Shown here one piece after another: positions 14,201 to 27,000 of a stretch of 64,000 bases of DNA. The stretch spans positions 13,826,001 to 13,890,000 of the forward strand of contig NC_079878.1 in NCBI RefSeq assembly GCF_029227915.1, in the 5' to 3' direction. Under the pieces are notes generated by a model. That model was given only the letters and a program-made list of their open reading frames with translations, was not told the DNA's origin and did not search any database. The stretch comes from Hydractinia symbiolongicarpus (lineage: Eukaryota > Cnidaria > Hydrozoa > Anthoathecata > Hydractiniidae). Both the position numbers and the translations under genes were made by a program. Position 1 is the stretch's first letter. Each line of letters opens with the position of its first letter.

Positions 14201-17200
14201 TTAAATGTTTTTGCAAGAGAAAATGTAAAATGTTTTTGCAAGAGAAAAATGTAAAATGTTTTTGCAAGAGAAAAATGTACAATGTTTTTGCAAGAGAAAA
14301 ATGTTAAATGTTTTTTGCAAGAGAAAAATGTAAAATGTTTTTGCAAGGAAACAGTGTAACATGTGTAGCAATCAAAAAATAAATGATGTTTTAGTATGAA
14401 GATGTAAGCTGTTTTAGCAAGGTACGAAAAGGCATCAGAAGGAAAGATTGTTAGACGTACGTTCAGAGTAACGACTTGACATAATTATTTTATATTCCAC
14501 ATTTGTTTTAGAGCTACAAAATCGAAAAACGTTTTTGCTGGGGTCATAAGTATTGACATGTCCGTTTCATATGTACAGTCATTACTTGGTAAATTAGTTC
14601 CAGAGTGCAGAAAGAAAAATTCGGCGTAAGTACCGATTTTACCTCTCTTTGGTTTTACTTAACCAATATCTGTTATTGACGCGAAGGCTTTCATTGGTCT
14701 AATTTGGGACTAAATGTTGTAAAAACCAAAATTTTTTGTAGAATTCTTTATTCTACGTTCAACTATCACCGTCGATTTAAAAAAAAAAACTTAATTGTAG
14801 CTACCTTGAAATACTTGTCTGTGTATTAAGGAACCTCAATATGGCGAAAATTAAGCAAAAGACTTAAAAGTAGCCTTGGAAATAAAAATTAAATCATAAT
14901 AGTTTGTTAAAAAATACTTGAATATAACAATCGTTGATTTCCTAGTAATATGTTTATATAAAAATCGTGGATGCTGTGATATAACAACTCTATTTTTGTT
15001 TTTCTGATTAGCTATTCATGTGTGGTATTAAACGAAATGGGATATATGATATATCATGATGATTTTTTAAAAACAGATAAACCAGCAAAAACTCACATCA
15101 TAGAGAAGGTGATTTCATTTTTATTATTTTTCTAAAATAATCTCACACCAGAAAATAACAACCTGTAGAAGGCAAGCTCAGTTACCGACTAGTAGACGCG
15201 CGGTAGAGCGTTTGCTTCCATCGCGGGAGGTCTTGGGTTCAAACCCCGGCCGAGTCATGCCAGAGACTATAACAGTGTGAATCGATCCTTTTGGCTTAAA
15301 GTTTAGCATGAGAATAGGATTGATATCTTAGGCGGTTGTCTAGTTGAGCAACTGCTGTGCTTGCACGACTTACGTAGCTTAAATGACAGCGACAGCGTAC
15401 TAGTAGCCCCTTCGCAAAACCCTCAAAACTATCCTGGGTAAATTATTTCAAAAATAATAATAATAGTAATTTGGATTGGTCATAGTATCATCCTTGTTGG
15501 TGTTGTCGTCCTTTTAACAAAATCAATCTAAGTATTTAAAACTTTTTTAACTTCCATTTATATCTCCCTAACAATTATAATTTATGCTCCAGAGATGAAA
15601 GATTGTTTTCGACTTATCGAGCTCTGGTTTTATTGATAAGAAAGCTGTTTTTATTCTTACAAAGTTGAAGAAAATGACATGTTCTTCAGATCGGATGCAT
15701 AAAAACATTTAAAAATGTACGATTGAAACTTAATTTGCTAAGTTTATTCTTTAGGAAAGTCCCACAGCAAAGCATCTTATTCAAAATGGACACATGATCA
15801 AGAAATTTTGTCTTGGTTACCACAGAACATATTATACCCAAAAATCACCTACAGCTCACATTGAATGGTTTTACACGGTAAAATAAATCTATTTCAGATT
15901 TGTGAAGAAAATTAGGAACAATATTTCAGTTTAGTTTTTAGTTGTTTTTTTTTCATATCTGGCGTATTGTTAATTTTCTTTTTTATTATATACTTCAGCT
16001 CGCTCACCTGACCAACACTGTAACACAAGAAAGTACAGATGATTGTCCCAATTATGAGCTGGTGCCGATTAACCACATGAATATTCTCGTCCTAAAAATT
16101 AGAAAAGCATGCACCGGCGAATCCTTAAAAGATATAAAATGCTCTTGTCCGCAGGTACAATTATTTTGTAGTAGAATCCCACATTCCTGATGTCGTATTA
16201 CATATGCAGTCTATTACATCTTTTTATTTTGTGATTGGAGGTTTTCACCTACGAACAATAGTTAATTAGAGAAACACTTTGTAAATTCAAGTTTTATCCA
16301 ACTACACTAAGAAAAATGTTTCAATCCTCGCATCGCATTATCCACATGTATAAATATTTCGGCCTGTTAGCACGAAGTAAAATTACTCTGCTGGAAATCT
16401 GAAATTGCCGTGCGACCATTTTGAACACACAAAACAGCAAGCCCATCACTAGTTACAGCTACCATCTTTGACCCACCACAGAAATTCACTCGTTGGTACA
16501 AATCAATAAAATATATTGTCGCTGCCAATTTGTATGTCCACAGTACGCATTTTTTTTGCAGACAAAAGAACAACAAAATATGGGTATTAATGAAGAAGAA
16601 TATAGTTATTAGCCTGTCGAAATATCTACGGGTTAGTCTGTCGTACCCAGTCCTAAGATTTTCACCCGCTGTATATATCCTTCGCTTTGCTCTTTTGTGC
16701 ATGCTTGTTACGAAGTAGCAATTCTGCTGCTAATTTATTTATTTATTTATTTATCTATCACGAACATTTATACAGGATAGCCATTCAAAAAGTAGTAAAA
16801 TGCACAATACATATATATACAATACATATAAATTTCTGTTCTTCCATGGGTCCTGTGATTGAGAGTACGGTTATTATCATAGAGCCTTCTTGTCAGCCAA
16901 TGTTATTGCTATTTCATGCATAAATATTTTGTACCTTCCGTAGCACGATTTCGACTTCGCGCACACACGGTCATCATCATAGAGAATAGCCAAAGGACCA
17001 ATCGTTATTATTTCGTGCTAAACATGCACGCGGGTCGCGCATGTTCAGCACGAAATAATTTCAGCAGCCATTATACGGGTGTAAATGCCTAAACTATTTT
17101 TAAGTTTTCACATTAACTTTCTAAATTTTGCTAAAATAGTGCCTTGTGTTTTCTAAATATTCTAAATGTTTTTCAAAAGTTTTGGATCGAATTTATTTAA

Positions 17201-20200
17201 ACGTTTCTCTCACTAAACAAGCAAGTATTACATCTAATTACTTGTGTTCTAGGATTTGGCAAAAACATGCAACGATACCAAGATGTCTGATCTGACAATT
17301 TGCGAATGTCCATGCTATCAATACAAACACTGCTTTAAAGGATTACCATCATTGTAAGTTGACAGAAATTTAGAGACCTTTTTCTTTGTTTTATATCTAA
17401 ATTAATTTACTCTCTGAAAAAGGGGTGATTTATTAAAACCGTCTGCTTTGTTCATGGTAAACTCCCTATTATTTTGACCCCATTTTAAATATACCTCATT
17501 TGCACATGTGCTGTTATCTTTTTACTTGTAGAATATGTCCTTTGTTGTTTTCCAGATCAATTTACTGCCTGGGGTCGTCTCCATTTTTAATAAAATTTTG
17601 CATTGGAAACAAAAAAAGGATGGTGTCTCCCAATGCAGTTTTTTTTCTAAATTTGGCGAGATATTAAAGTGGATCTCTAATATTTGTATTTTAATCATTT
17701 CTCCTACAGTTGTAGTATGATTTCGTACTTATTAATTTCGTAAATTGCTTTGTTTTTTTAACCACTTTGGGTCCTTGTTCAACTCTTAAACTAATCAAAC
17801 TTGATAATTTGACATGGTCATAAAAATTTTATTTGGATTGTGGTAATTTATTCTACACACTGCTTAAAGAATCGATGCAAAAGAATTAATGTTTTGGTTG
17901 ATCATTATGGTTAGATGGTTAGATGAAGTTACATAAATGAATGAATGTGTTTCAATCTATATTTTTAGGGAATCATCATTAGTCTGTGAGCCGCCAGTTG
18001 TGCAAATCAATATCACTGAAAACTTATACACGACAACATGGAGGAAGGAAGTTCAGAAGCTCAATATACCGGACTGTTTAGATCCCAAGTGCCACAAATC
18101 TGAGTAAGTGCTGCTGTCCCTTTCAAAATTTGTATACCAATTCTCACATTTTTAAACAAAATCGCTTGGCCAATGCTCTGCAGTCGGTAGGCTACACAGG
18201 CGGTACTGTGACAGGTGTTTAATCCAGAGAAATCGGAATATTGGGCAGAGATAGTCATAAAATTAATATCACTTGGGTCGCACCAGGGTTTTAAGTGAGT
18301 TTAGGCGTTTTTACCAGGGTTTTTTTTAGTGTATACATTCCATGAGTTTAAAATTTGCGGCATAAACTCAATTTCAAGGGTATACGAAACAGCTGTTGGT
18401 TTTTGACTTTAGTGACTTACACGAAAGTCGAGCTAACGGTGGTAAAAAAAGTTTATAATCACTAAAGACAAAAACAGCAACTTAAATCATCTTAAATATT
18501 ATATTAGGCATTTAAATATAACTGAAAATGACAGAAAAGTTACCTACATTATTTGGATATCCTTGATTTATTTAATATAAGTACTTACCTTAAAATAAAC
18601 TTTAAACCTTTTGAACTAGCTGGCTAGCTATATCCTTCGAAATTTTGCATAGAAACATGTAGCTTTATTGTACACTAGTCGCTAGCCGGGGAAAAATCCA
18701 CGGGTTCGCCCGTCCTTTTTATACCGCATTGCGTGCGTCTCGCTAGCTGCGCAGCTAAGCTACCATTTCGCGTGACAGACAGACGGACGGACGGACGGAC
18801 GTATACGGGTATTATAATATAGGTAAATCCAGTCTAAGCAACAACAATGACTTCACAATGACAATGACAACAAATCTTTTTAGAGGTATTAATTACCTTC
18901 TTAAAGCTAGTAACATAACATTTTTTACAAATACAGCGTCTTGTGTTGTCTCTGTTCCCTCATCAAAAATAAACTGTAGAGTTACTGAAACTTTCGAGTT
19001 CTTATTTTATTTTACAAACCCTAACTTATTTTACCACCAAAAAGAATACTGAAGAAATTTTTTTATGTTTTTAGAAAATAAAAATAAGAATAAGCAAATT
19101 TACATAAAAAATTAATTATTCATAAACAGGTTGTCTACACGTCTGTATGATTCTAAAGTGTGAATAATTTCTTGCACTCTGACCTTTTTAGTGGTCCATT
19201 TATTACATGCAGTTCTGCGAGGATTGAGCTTATTGAATCGTTTCTTATCCCCTTTAAACTCAACAACGCTCTGCGTTATGACAACAGCGCAGGAAAACGT
19301 TAGAGAGATTTGGCGGAGCCTTTTCAGAAGTAACTGATTATGATGATGAATTTAAAGTATTTATATTAATAGACCTTTGCGCGGGATTTTTACTTTGGTT
19401 ACGTGTTTTGCCAGTAGCTTGAAGGATGACATAAATTATTATTGATGGGTATAAAAAATGGTACGTAGTTGTAACACTTTTTATGTGAAAAATGTATTCA
19501 GTAATAAAAAAACTACATACACCCGAACAACAAGGCTATGTTGATGCTTTTAACTTTTACTATCATGAGCGGCAGATAAATACAAGAACGCCCGGTTTCT
19601 GTATCCTGGACACAGAACTTAAAAAGGCATAAATCCCAAAAAATAAAAAAAATAAAATAGGAAATCTTAGCATCAGACACTTGCAAATTTTCATTTTTAC
19701 GACAGAACCATCTACTTTTGTGATTGTTGCAGACGCATTTTGACTTATCTTTGCTCAGCCATGTACTCATCCATATCAGAACATAAAAACACGATGTCGT
19801 TTAATTCTCCCTTTTTTCACTGATTTTAGTGTTAAAATGTATTAAACTCACTTAAACCCCTAGTGCGAAGCAAGCTTTAAGGTTTTGGATCTAATTAAAT
19901 AACCTCCTAAGATTCTAAACCCGTTTGTTAACATTGACAAGTTCAAAATGCATGACCCTAACACGGAAAGGGCGTAAATAATTTTATTTTACCTGCTAGT
20001 CTATGTAACACTGTTAGTTTACTGTCTGATTCAAAATGGTATCACGAGTAGCGAGTTTACGCTGAAAAACCGGTGTTTCAAGAAAAAAAACAGGTTATGT
20101 ACGAAGTGCCTCCCCTCCCCCACCCTGTTCAGCTATTCGAACAAATAAAGGTGTCAAATTCCTCACAGTGTTTTTTATCGTCTAACCTTTATGAAAACAG

Positions 20201-20637
20201 CGCTGAATAATCACGCAGTTTTTCTTCTGTCAGATTATATTGAAATGACAATTGTGTTTAGCGCTTTTCTAACGTGTCAACGACTTGGGTGCGAATGGTG
20301 TTATAGATACAGAAACGGCTCGCTGTGGCAGGACGAGAAAAAGACATATTGCGGTTATGAAGGACGATGCTACCCTGAAGAAGCAACAACAACCGCTGCT
20401 GCAACAACAACAACGACGGCAGGTAAAGACAATTCAGCAGGAGAAGATGGCGACGATAATACGTCTGTTGTGATTATAGCGGTTAGTATTGTTGTTGTTG
20501 TTGGTGTTTTAATTCTGGTAGCTGGTTTTGTCAAGTGGCACTTGATGCAGCGTAAACAAAACACACCAAATGATAAATATGTACCGGAAAAGTCTCCCCC
20601 ACACGATTTCTTCTCCGATGAAACCCATGAAGTGTAG
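2277..20637 (+). CDS. CACHD1-like VWA and Cache domain membrane protein, 3' 21 exons (5' end outside window)
   Basis: Probable cell-surface protein of the CACHD1/alpha2-delta family, whose known members modulate voltage-gated calcium channels. Exons, all with AG/GT borders and matching phases: 2277-2424, 2766-2834, 4524-4649, 4734-4819, 4990-5131, 5373-5525, 6735-6861, 7877-7979, 8085-8253, 8402-8535, 10324-10430, 10770-10853, 13271-13369, 14512-14625, 15012-15108, 15755-15877, 15999-16154, 17253-17353, 17969-18103, 19192-19298, 20234-20637 (2784 nt, 927 aa plus stop). Exons 1-3 encode the second half of a VWA fold (IYIVTAG strand). A Cys segment (CSCGWC) follows, then two Cache-like regions; the second carries YDPRVRGWY followed by EPYVDGWTG. 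Near the C-terminus are Cys-rich stretches and a PSI-like CQRLGCEWC motif, a Thr-rich linker, one membrane helix (about residues 869-892) and a short cytoplasmic tail. The terminal helix and tail fit CACHD1 better than GPI-anchored alpha2-delta. The start and the VWA MIDAS half are not in the window. Confidence 0.85.
7776..7822. mobile_element. Helitron-like 5' end remnant
   Basis: TCTATATTATAATGCCC followed by a TACGTCTGTCCGTCACGC segment is shared with copies at 35449 and, inverted, near 18680-18826. The TCTATATTA start resembles Helitron 5' termini. Only the first part is present, about 55 bp upstream of the exon at 7877. Confidence 0.4.
13390..14347. repeat. Minisatellite, unit 25-27 bp, about 37 copies, intronic
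   Basis: The unit is approximately GTAAAATGTTTTTGCAAGAG plus AAAAAT. Variation concentrates at two places: GTAAAA/GTTAAA/GTTATA/GTACAA, and GCAAG/CCAAG. CCAAG units always follow a one-base-short unit (GAGAAAATG), suggesting multi-unit amplification blocks. The array starts about 20 bp after the splice donor at 13370 of the CACHD1-like gene and is open in several frames on both strands, which is a by-product of its composition. Confidence 0.95.
15175..15470 (+). mobile_element. tRNA-derived SINE
   Basis: The head contains an A-box-like GCGGTAGAGCG and a good B-box, GGGTTCAAACCCC, about 35 bp apart, as in Pol III tRNA promoters. A body of about 170 bp follows and the element ends in an AATAATAATAATAG tail. 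It lies in an intron of the CACHD1-like gene. The surrounding sequence does not fold as an intact tRNA, so a functional tRNA gene is unlikely. Confidence 0.6.
17007..17059. repeat. 21-bp inverted repeat (one mismatch) with 11-bp GC-rich loop
   Basis: Arms 17007-17027 and 17039-17059 (ATTATTTCGTGCT...ACATGC and its complement) differ at one base. It is intronic and of unknown origin, perhaps the end structure of a small element. Confidence 0.7.
18272..19874. mobile_element. Pair of 32-bp inverted termini enclosing one exon
   Basis: CTTGGGTCGCACCAGGG plus TTTTAAGTGAGTTTA (18272-18303) matches the reverse complement of 19843-19874 at 28 of 32 positions. Between them lie a Helitron-like remnant and the CACHD1-like exon 19192-19298. 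Either two solo fragments landed in opposite orientation or the pair marks one 1.6-kb element that now includes host sequence. Confidence 0.5.
18677..18826 (-). mobile_element. Helitron-like short non-autonomous element (degenerate)
   Basis: On the minus strand this runs from a TATATTATAATACCCGTATACG start to a CGACTAGTGTA end, colinear with the copy at 35449-35585. It includes a (GTCC)n-like stretch from the CGTCTGTCTGTCCGT motif. The first bases of the 5' end are mutated. Confidence 0.45.
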
Positions 20638-23600
20638 ATATCGCATGAAACAGGCGCAGGAAATGGCCTTGGCCCGTAAATGCCGAAACCTGTTGGAATT
20701 GTATTGTAAGATGTTTGGTAACTTGTGCACTATTGTTGAAGAGGAACAGCGTCAAAATTATTTTAAACATTTTGATTCAAGAACGTAGTAATATCTTAGT
20801 TATAACGTAATTAATATCTTGAATTGTTAAATAACGCTTCAAAATTTTGAATATCTTGATATTTTTCTCTCCACGGTGGTCGCGATTTGCATTTAAAAAC
20901 GAAAGTAATCACCATTGTTTTAGTAAAAACATCCAATTTTGTAACGTTACTCTTGCGAGGAAGAAAGTTGTAGGTCATATTTCTGCTACAAACGACGAAT
21001 AATTCTAACAGAGCTAGAGGAAGACGACGAATTGTGTTATACACACACCTCGTCTTGTTGTTCCCCTCAATATGTTTATAGCAAATAACATAACTAAGCA
21101 TTTTTGGTTATATTTTTTCGGTTTATTGTTAATTGTTGTAAAACATATTTTACTAGTAAAAACCGTAACACACATAGAATTATCTTTTCTTGTAAAAAAT
21201 ACAGTCACGTATGAATCTTTATGCATCATGTTAGGTTGTGGCCAAGTTTTATAGTTTACATTTCGATAGTATAATTTAATTACATTTTTTTAACAAGAGC
21301 AAAACAGAGGTTGCCTACTCCTTTGTATACACGCCACACGAAGTTTCAATGTTTATATCTATTTATCTGTCTGTCTATTTATCGCTCTAGCAACGGCGAC
21401 GCCACATGATAAAATAAATTTAAGGTAACCGTAATGGCAACAACTTAGGATGAACCTATTGGGTATTTTAGGACTAAATTTAGATTTTTGACAACTAATT
21501 TTCATACTAGGATATTTTTAGGGTTTTTGATAACATATTGAAGGGAAAAAATAAAGTTTGTTCTTCTCTAATGTTATGCAATTTTGCAAACTCTTTATTT
21601 GCACGTCAACTCTGTTTATGTTTGTCAGCGATGTGATTTCTGTCTTGTGTGCCTCAATGTGGTGGAGTACCTTTCTTTTGGTGAATGATGTTTTTCAACG
21701 ATTTCAGTAAAACTGATGGTTTTTTTTTTTTGGTTTTTTTTTTGGTTTTTTTGAAGTTACATTTCTAAACGAGCTATTAAATTATTTTGCACGAACAGTA
21801 AGTTGTATCCAAAAATGTTTTAAATCTGAAAATCAGTATCGTTTGTTTAGGTGAAATAAATTTGAAGGGATAAAAAAAAATGGCGGAAATTTAATTTGAC
21901 GGAATTCAAAAATAAAACTAATTTGGGTAGTATCAGACTTTAGTTTAGCGGAAAGTTGTTTTTTTGTTGGTGAATAATGACGCAACAACAGTGAGGTCAT
22001 GGTTAAAATTAGCGCCTAACATCCTTAAGCGCTCTTCGTATAATATATTCTTTGTACATTATAATCAGGCCATTATCTCCATAACTATGTTTGTTAATAC
22101 TTTTCTTTTTCTTTTGTTCAGGTTTCCTAACAAATCTTGGCCCCACGGCAAACGACACATTGCCAGCAAATCGCAATAAAATTTTTTTTAAAAGTGAATC
22201 CAGTGAAATAAAAATTCTGTAGAGAACTTCACAAATAAAAGTCTAATTTATTTCCGGAGACGAAGAAAGGCTAAGCAAACACACATTCTCGCGGATTGTT
22301 AAAACCTGTTGTTAATCCGTCATAGCAAAAACAGACGGTCGATATTTTTTTATTTTGCGGAATAAGATCCCATGTAATATATTTTTAAAGAAAAAAAGTT
22401 TCTTGAAACTTTAACTGAAATAAAAACAGGTTCATCATAGTAAAAGGAGTCTCCTGTGAAGGTTGAAAAACTAATCGTAACCTAGGATGAGCGCTTAGTA
22501 CAGGTAATTCATGTTGAACATCCGTGCCACGCGAAAACATGTCGCCATAAAATTTATTGCGATTAAAAAATAAACCCTATGCACCATAGGCTAATCAATC
22601 AACTTTACACTTTCGCCAATGTTTATATTACACAAAAGGTGGAGCTAACTAACTGCATTTAGCATAAGAACGATTATTTGGAAATTTTATTGCACCCAAC
22701 TGTATTTAGCCAGAGTCAGCTAACAACTAGTTACCACCACCCAAGCTACAGCTTCGTAAAAATCAGATTGGTAAAAATAACACAAAAAGAAACAAAAATG
22801 TCTAGATTAAAAAGCACTTATTGGCTAAAGATCTTGAATGGGATTGATTATTAGCAAAAAATCAAGTTTCGTGTTTGGCCTTTTATGCGTGAGCCGTCAA
22901 AACAAAGCCGGTAAAATAACGGGGATTCTGCATATAAAGCTGCGCGCAACCATTTTGAACACATAATATGAGTAGTAATAAAGAGACTGTTCGTTCTATT
23001 CGTTAGGACGTGGGAAATTCACGGAAATTCGCCCGTCATACCAAAGTCGATAAGACTATATCGCATTTGCTATTTGTAACTATTCGTGCGGGGGTAGCAT
23101 TACCCAGTTTTGGTTGACAGACAGACAAAATATATTTCTTTACAAATACCTGCACATGACACGTTTTGGACATTTTCTCGATGTGTTGTCAAATAAGCGA
23201 ATCTTAGTTTCTGAACACTAGCAATCGGAAGGAATAAGCTGTTATCAGATTTGTCATAACGAGGTAGCGAAAAACGGAGCAAAGTAGCGCAAAACGGAAC
23301 GAAGTAGCGAAAGGGGGAGCAAAAGTTTATCATGTTTTTGTTATCTTAATAATCACTCTACAGAACAATTATTTTTTTGCATACATTTATTCTGTTTGGT
23401 TGTTACAGATTTGTGGTGTCAAAAATCAAGCGATTGCTACGCAATTTTATGTATACAATTTAACAATACAATTTTATGTAGTACGCTTATACGCTTGTTC
23501 ACAGCTTAATCGCTACAGCTCGAGTGATCAAATAAAGAATGTTAATGACATTTGATATTATATAAGTCAATATATATTTATATATGCGTTATTTGTACAA

Positions 23601-24033
23601 AATATTATATGCGTCTTAGTAAAATATATTTGGAAGCACAAAACGAAGGGAATTTATTCGATTAGCTTTTTTGAATTAAAATAAAACAAAAACTCGAAAA
23701 TATCTTTGTGAAGAGAAGAGAAATTGATGGTAGTTGTTTGTTCAAATGTGTTTCAAAAGAGAGACCAATAAATCAGGTCTCTGGATAAAAAACTTCTTTC
23801 GCACCAAGTTTGGCTTGTCATTTCTATATACATAAAAAAATTTGAATTAAAATAATTATTGTTCGAACCTAAAATTGGTTCAATAACGTTGTTTACGTAT
23901 TCATTTCATAACAAATCTGCGCTTAGCCCCATGGGGTGGTGGGATAAGCGTCTCTCTACCGAACTCGACCCAAACTCCTCCTGACAGGATTTTTAGATTC
24001 AATTAATCACACCGATTGTCGTGTACCGTTTGT
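20638..24033. other. Intergenic region between convergent genes
   Basis: No gene recognised. It holds the 3' flanks of the CACHD1-like gene and of the SGNH-hydrolase gene on the other strand, homopolymer T runs near 21720-21750, and degenerate repeat fragments (for example 22920-23110, resembling sequence at 16370-16480 and the Helitron-like family). Confidence 0.5.
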
Positions 24034-27000
24034 CTAACCAAGCACCAAAGCACATATAAGGAAACCGTTACTTCCAGATCTGACCGTAATCGTATGTTCA
24101 CCGGGTTTAACATTCTCTGCTATTGTTTTTATTACTGTCCCTTCTAAGAATTTTTTCTTCGAATTTATATCTAAAGGTTTTTCACTGTCAAATTGCACCT
24201 GAGCATATCGATCATCTGTGAAAGTCATAATTCCCATTCTTCGATATGGCTCGATGCCTCCACCTGCATGTTTAGGTACATTTGCACGGAACCGGATAAA
24301 CTGATCTTTATTTTGCGTTTCCATGCCAACAATTTTGTCGGAACGAATTTTGAATTCTCGCACAACTGTGTAACGAAAGTTGCCGTTTACCTCTTCGTCA
24401 ACCTCAAGAGTGTTGTTCGGTGAGCGATTGTCAACAAGCATGTATGTGAAACAGAGAGGTTTCCACGAGTATGTCTGTGCGTACATCGAACGAGGTATGT
24501 AGATGGATTTTGGGATTTGTAACCTCGCCACTGCATCAGCGATGAACGTGCGCCTCATTTTAACAAGATTCTTTAAAAACTCCGTTCGAATATAATCAAT
24601 AGTGATATAAGACATCTGCGCATGCGCAAGTATACTTGGGTGAAAATTATCTTCAGCAAAAAGATTACTTTTCGTAAACAACGGCTGGTTACCGGCCTTG
24701 AGTAGAGGGCATGCCATGTTACGCCAACTTAATGATGTTATCTTGTAATATTTCGCTACCTCGTCCTCACCTTCGTCCTCATAATTTCGACAATTGGCGG
24801 CAAGATCAGGTTCCCAGTCAAACAAAGCAAAGAAGTTTATGTATATCAATGCTGGTTTGGCTTTGTAGGACAACACATTTCTTGTGAATTGCTCCAAAGG
24901 TTGTGGTTTTGGCTTGGAATCTCCCTCATATCGCCTCAAATCGTTCGCTGATAATTCCCAAAGGACAATATTTGTCAGTTTATCATCTGGTAAATGATTT
25001 TGGAGACAGTAGGAGTAATAGTCTGTCGCAATTCCTCCAATGGATACATCTCGGATGATCATAGATGAACCAGTAACAGGACGAATAATTTTATTCCAGT
25101 AATCTTCAATAGCATAGAAGTAGGATCGTAACACAAAATCAAGCCCTTTTTCACTGAAGGGTCCTCCTTTAGAAATGGAACCACCAACAACAGCAAGTCC
25201 GACGTCTTCCCCACGTAAAGCTCTGTTCAACGCACGACGCAAGTTTAATCCGGATAGGGAACCAAGATTCGCATATGTATTGTGAACCTAAAAGATTAAA
25301 AGAATGTATAGCTACCATCGAATCCTAGACTTTGGGTCCACTTAGGTTTTAAAAGAAGTTACTTATTTCATCATTTGGATAAGGTATGGAGAGTTTTATC
25401 TCCACAGTAGAAGCCAATATATTTAAGGATTTTTGATTTTACTGGACAAGATAAATGGTACAAACACAATGCATTTTGAAGCAATAAATCATTAAGTATA
25501 CACATCAAAACAGACATTTTGTTTTCAGGTTTAGGAGGGACTTTGTTTAGTTTTTATAAAGCAACAGTAGTTTTCTTTACCTTCTCGTTATCCAGTCCCA
25601 AGGAATCCGCATCAGGGAAGATATCTCTGTATGACCAAACATCAGTAATATCGCGTTCCAGTTCTTCAACTAAAGTGTCAACGGGTTCATCATCAGCAAG
25701 AGCTTTTCCTTTGCTCTCTTCGATGTCAACATCTTCAGCTGGAGTAGGAGTATCATGTTTGCCTTAAAAATAATAATATATGGTTAATTATTGGTCAGCT
25801 GTGGCGCCTATTGTCATGTAATGGTAAAGTCAACCAGCATATATTGGGCTCTTGAGTATTTCAGATTTTATTGGTGTCACTTAAAAACTTTGTTGAGTTG
25901 CGAAAAGAGCTCCCTGTTTCTCTCCCTTTTGATTATGGTAAAACCAAAAGTGTGATTCCTTAGTTGAAGTTTGTAAAACAAGAAAAGTTATGGAGTGTTT
26001 ACCTTCTGCTGTCTGATGAGAAGCGTCTTGTGGCAATAAGTGATTATAGTTTTGTGTCTGAGCTGCAGTATTAGTGTAGGTTGCTGGAATATAAATATCT
26101 TGAAGTTGCGCATTTGGATCAACACCAGTTTGCATCGATGGATAGGTAGTTGCATTTGGAGTTCCATATTGTTGTGGTTGTTGCTGTTGCAGCTGCTGCT
26201 GTGGTGGTTGGTTCTGTTGTTGGACACCTTGCGCTTTGTTGTAGATTTCACCAAGATTTTTATTTAGTGTCGTAAGAAGTGTTTTAATGTTGCTGCTTTG
26301 TTTTGGATCCAACGATACATTTCTGCTTTCGATATTTTGAAAAGCTGTTTGCGCATTTGATAAATGTTGTGTGGCTTGCTGTAAATTATTTGGAGAAGAT
26401 TGCTGTTGGTTTTGGTTGGAATTGGAAGGTGGTGATTTATTTACTTTGGACAATTCACTTTGCATTTTGTTGATTTGTTTGTCGATTCCACTTTGTGGGC
26501 CAGGACTAAGCATTTTGTTTCCTTTTTCAAACGAATCCAAAGGATTTCTGACAGGTTGTTTCATCATATCAATGTTCTTGCTACTCATATGACCACCTTT
26601 TATCTTTTTGGTCTTCTTCTTATGCCACTTTTTGCGTTTCTTTTCTTTGTTGATTCTAGATTTCAACAGCTTGCCTAACTCTTTAATTTCTGGTCCCAAG
26701 CTGTGGAAAGCTGCCTTGTCTAAATCACCATTAGCAATGACTGCTTTTATCTTTTGCTGGACGAGACCACGAATTAGGTTGAGTTGCTTGTCGGGCTTGT
26801 TTCCTTTTTTCTTCAGTCTTTGTATTTCTGCTTTTAACAAAGTTGTAATTTCTTCCAAGGGATGACTCTTTTTATTTTTGTCGCTTTCTTTCTTACTGAC
26901 ATAATAGGAATATTCATACGAATTCAATGCTTTTTTCATCTTATCCAGCTTACTTTTATGCTTTTTCTGTTGTGGATTTTCATCAAAACCTAATTTGGCA

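Noticed and set aside
13256-14346. Several overlapping open frames of 60-128 codons on both strands
   Set aside because: They are translations of the 26-bp minisatellite, whose unit lacks stops in several frames; no real gene.
13390-14347. Possible CRISPR-like array
   Set aside because: Units are directly contiguous with no unique spacers, and the context is an intron of an animal gene.
15180-15260. tRNA gene
   Set aside because: A and B boxes are present but no acceptor stem or anticodon arm could be fitted; it is the head of a SINE.
18104-18258. Minus-strand 65-codon open frame near the exon at 17969-18103
   Set aside because: No domain; overlaps a well-supported exon on the other strand.
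20370-20564. Minus-strand Val/Ala-rich open frame
   Set aside because: Antisense of the Thr-rich linker and membrane helix of the CACHD1-like last exon.
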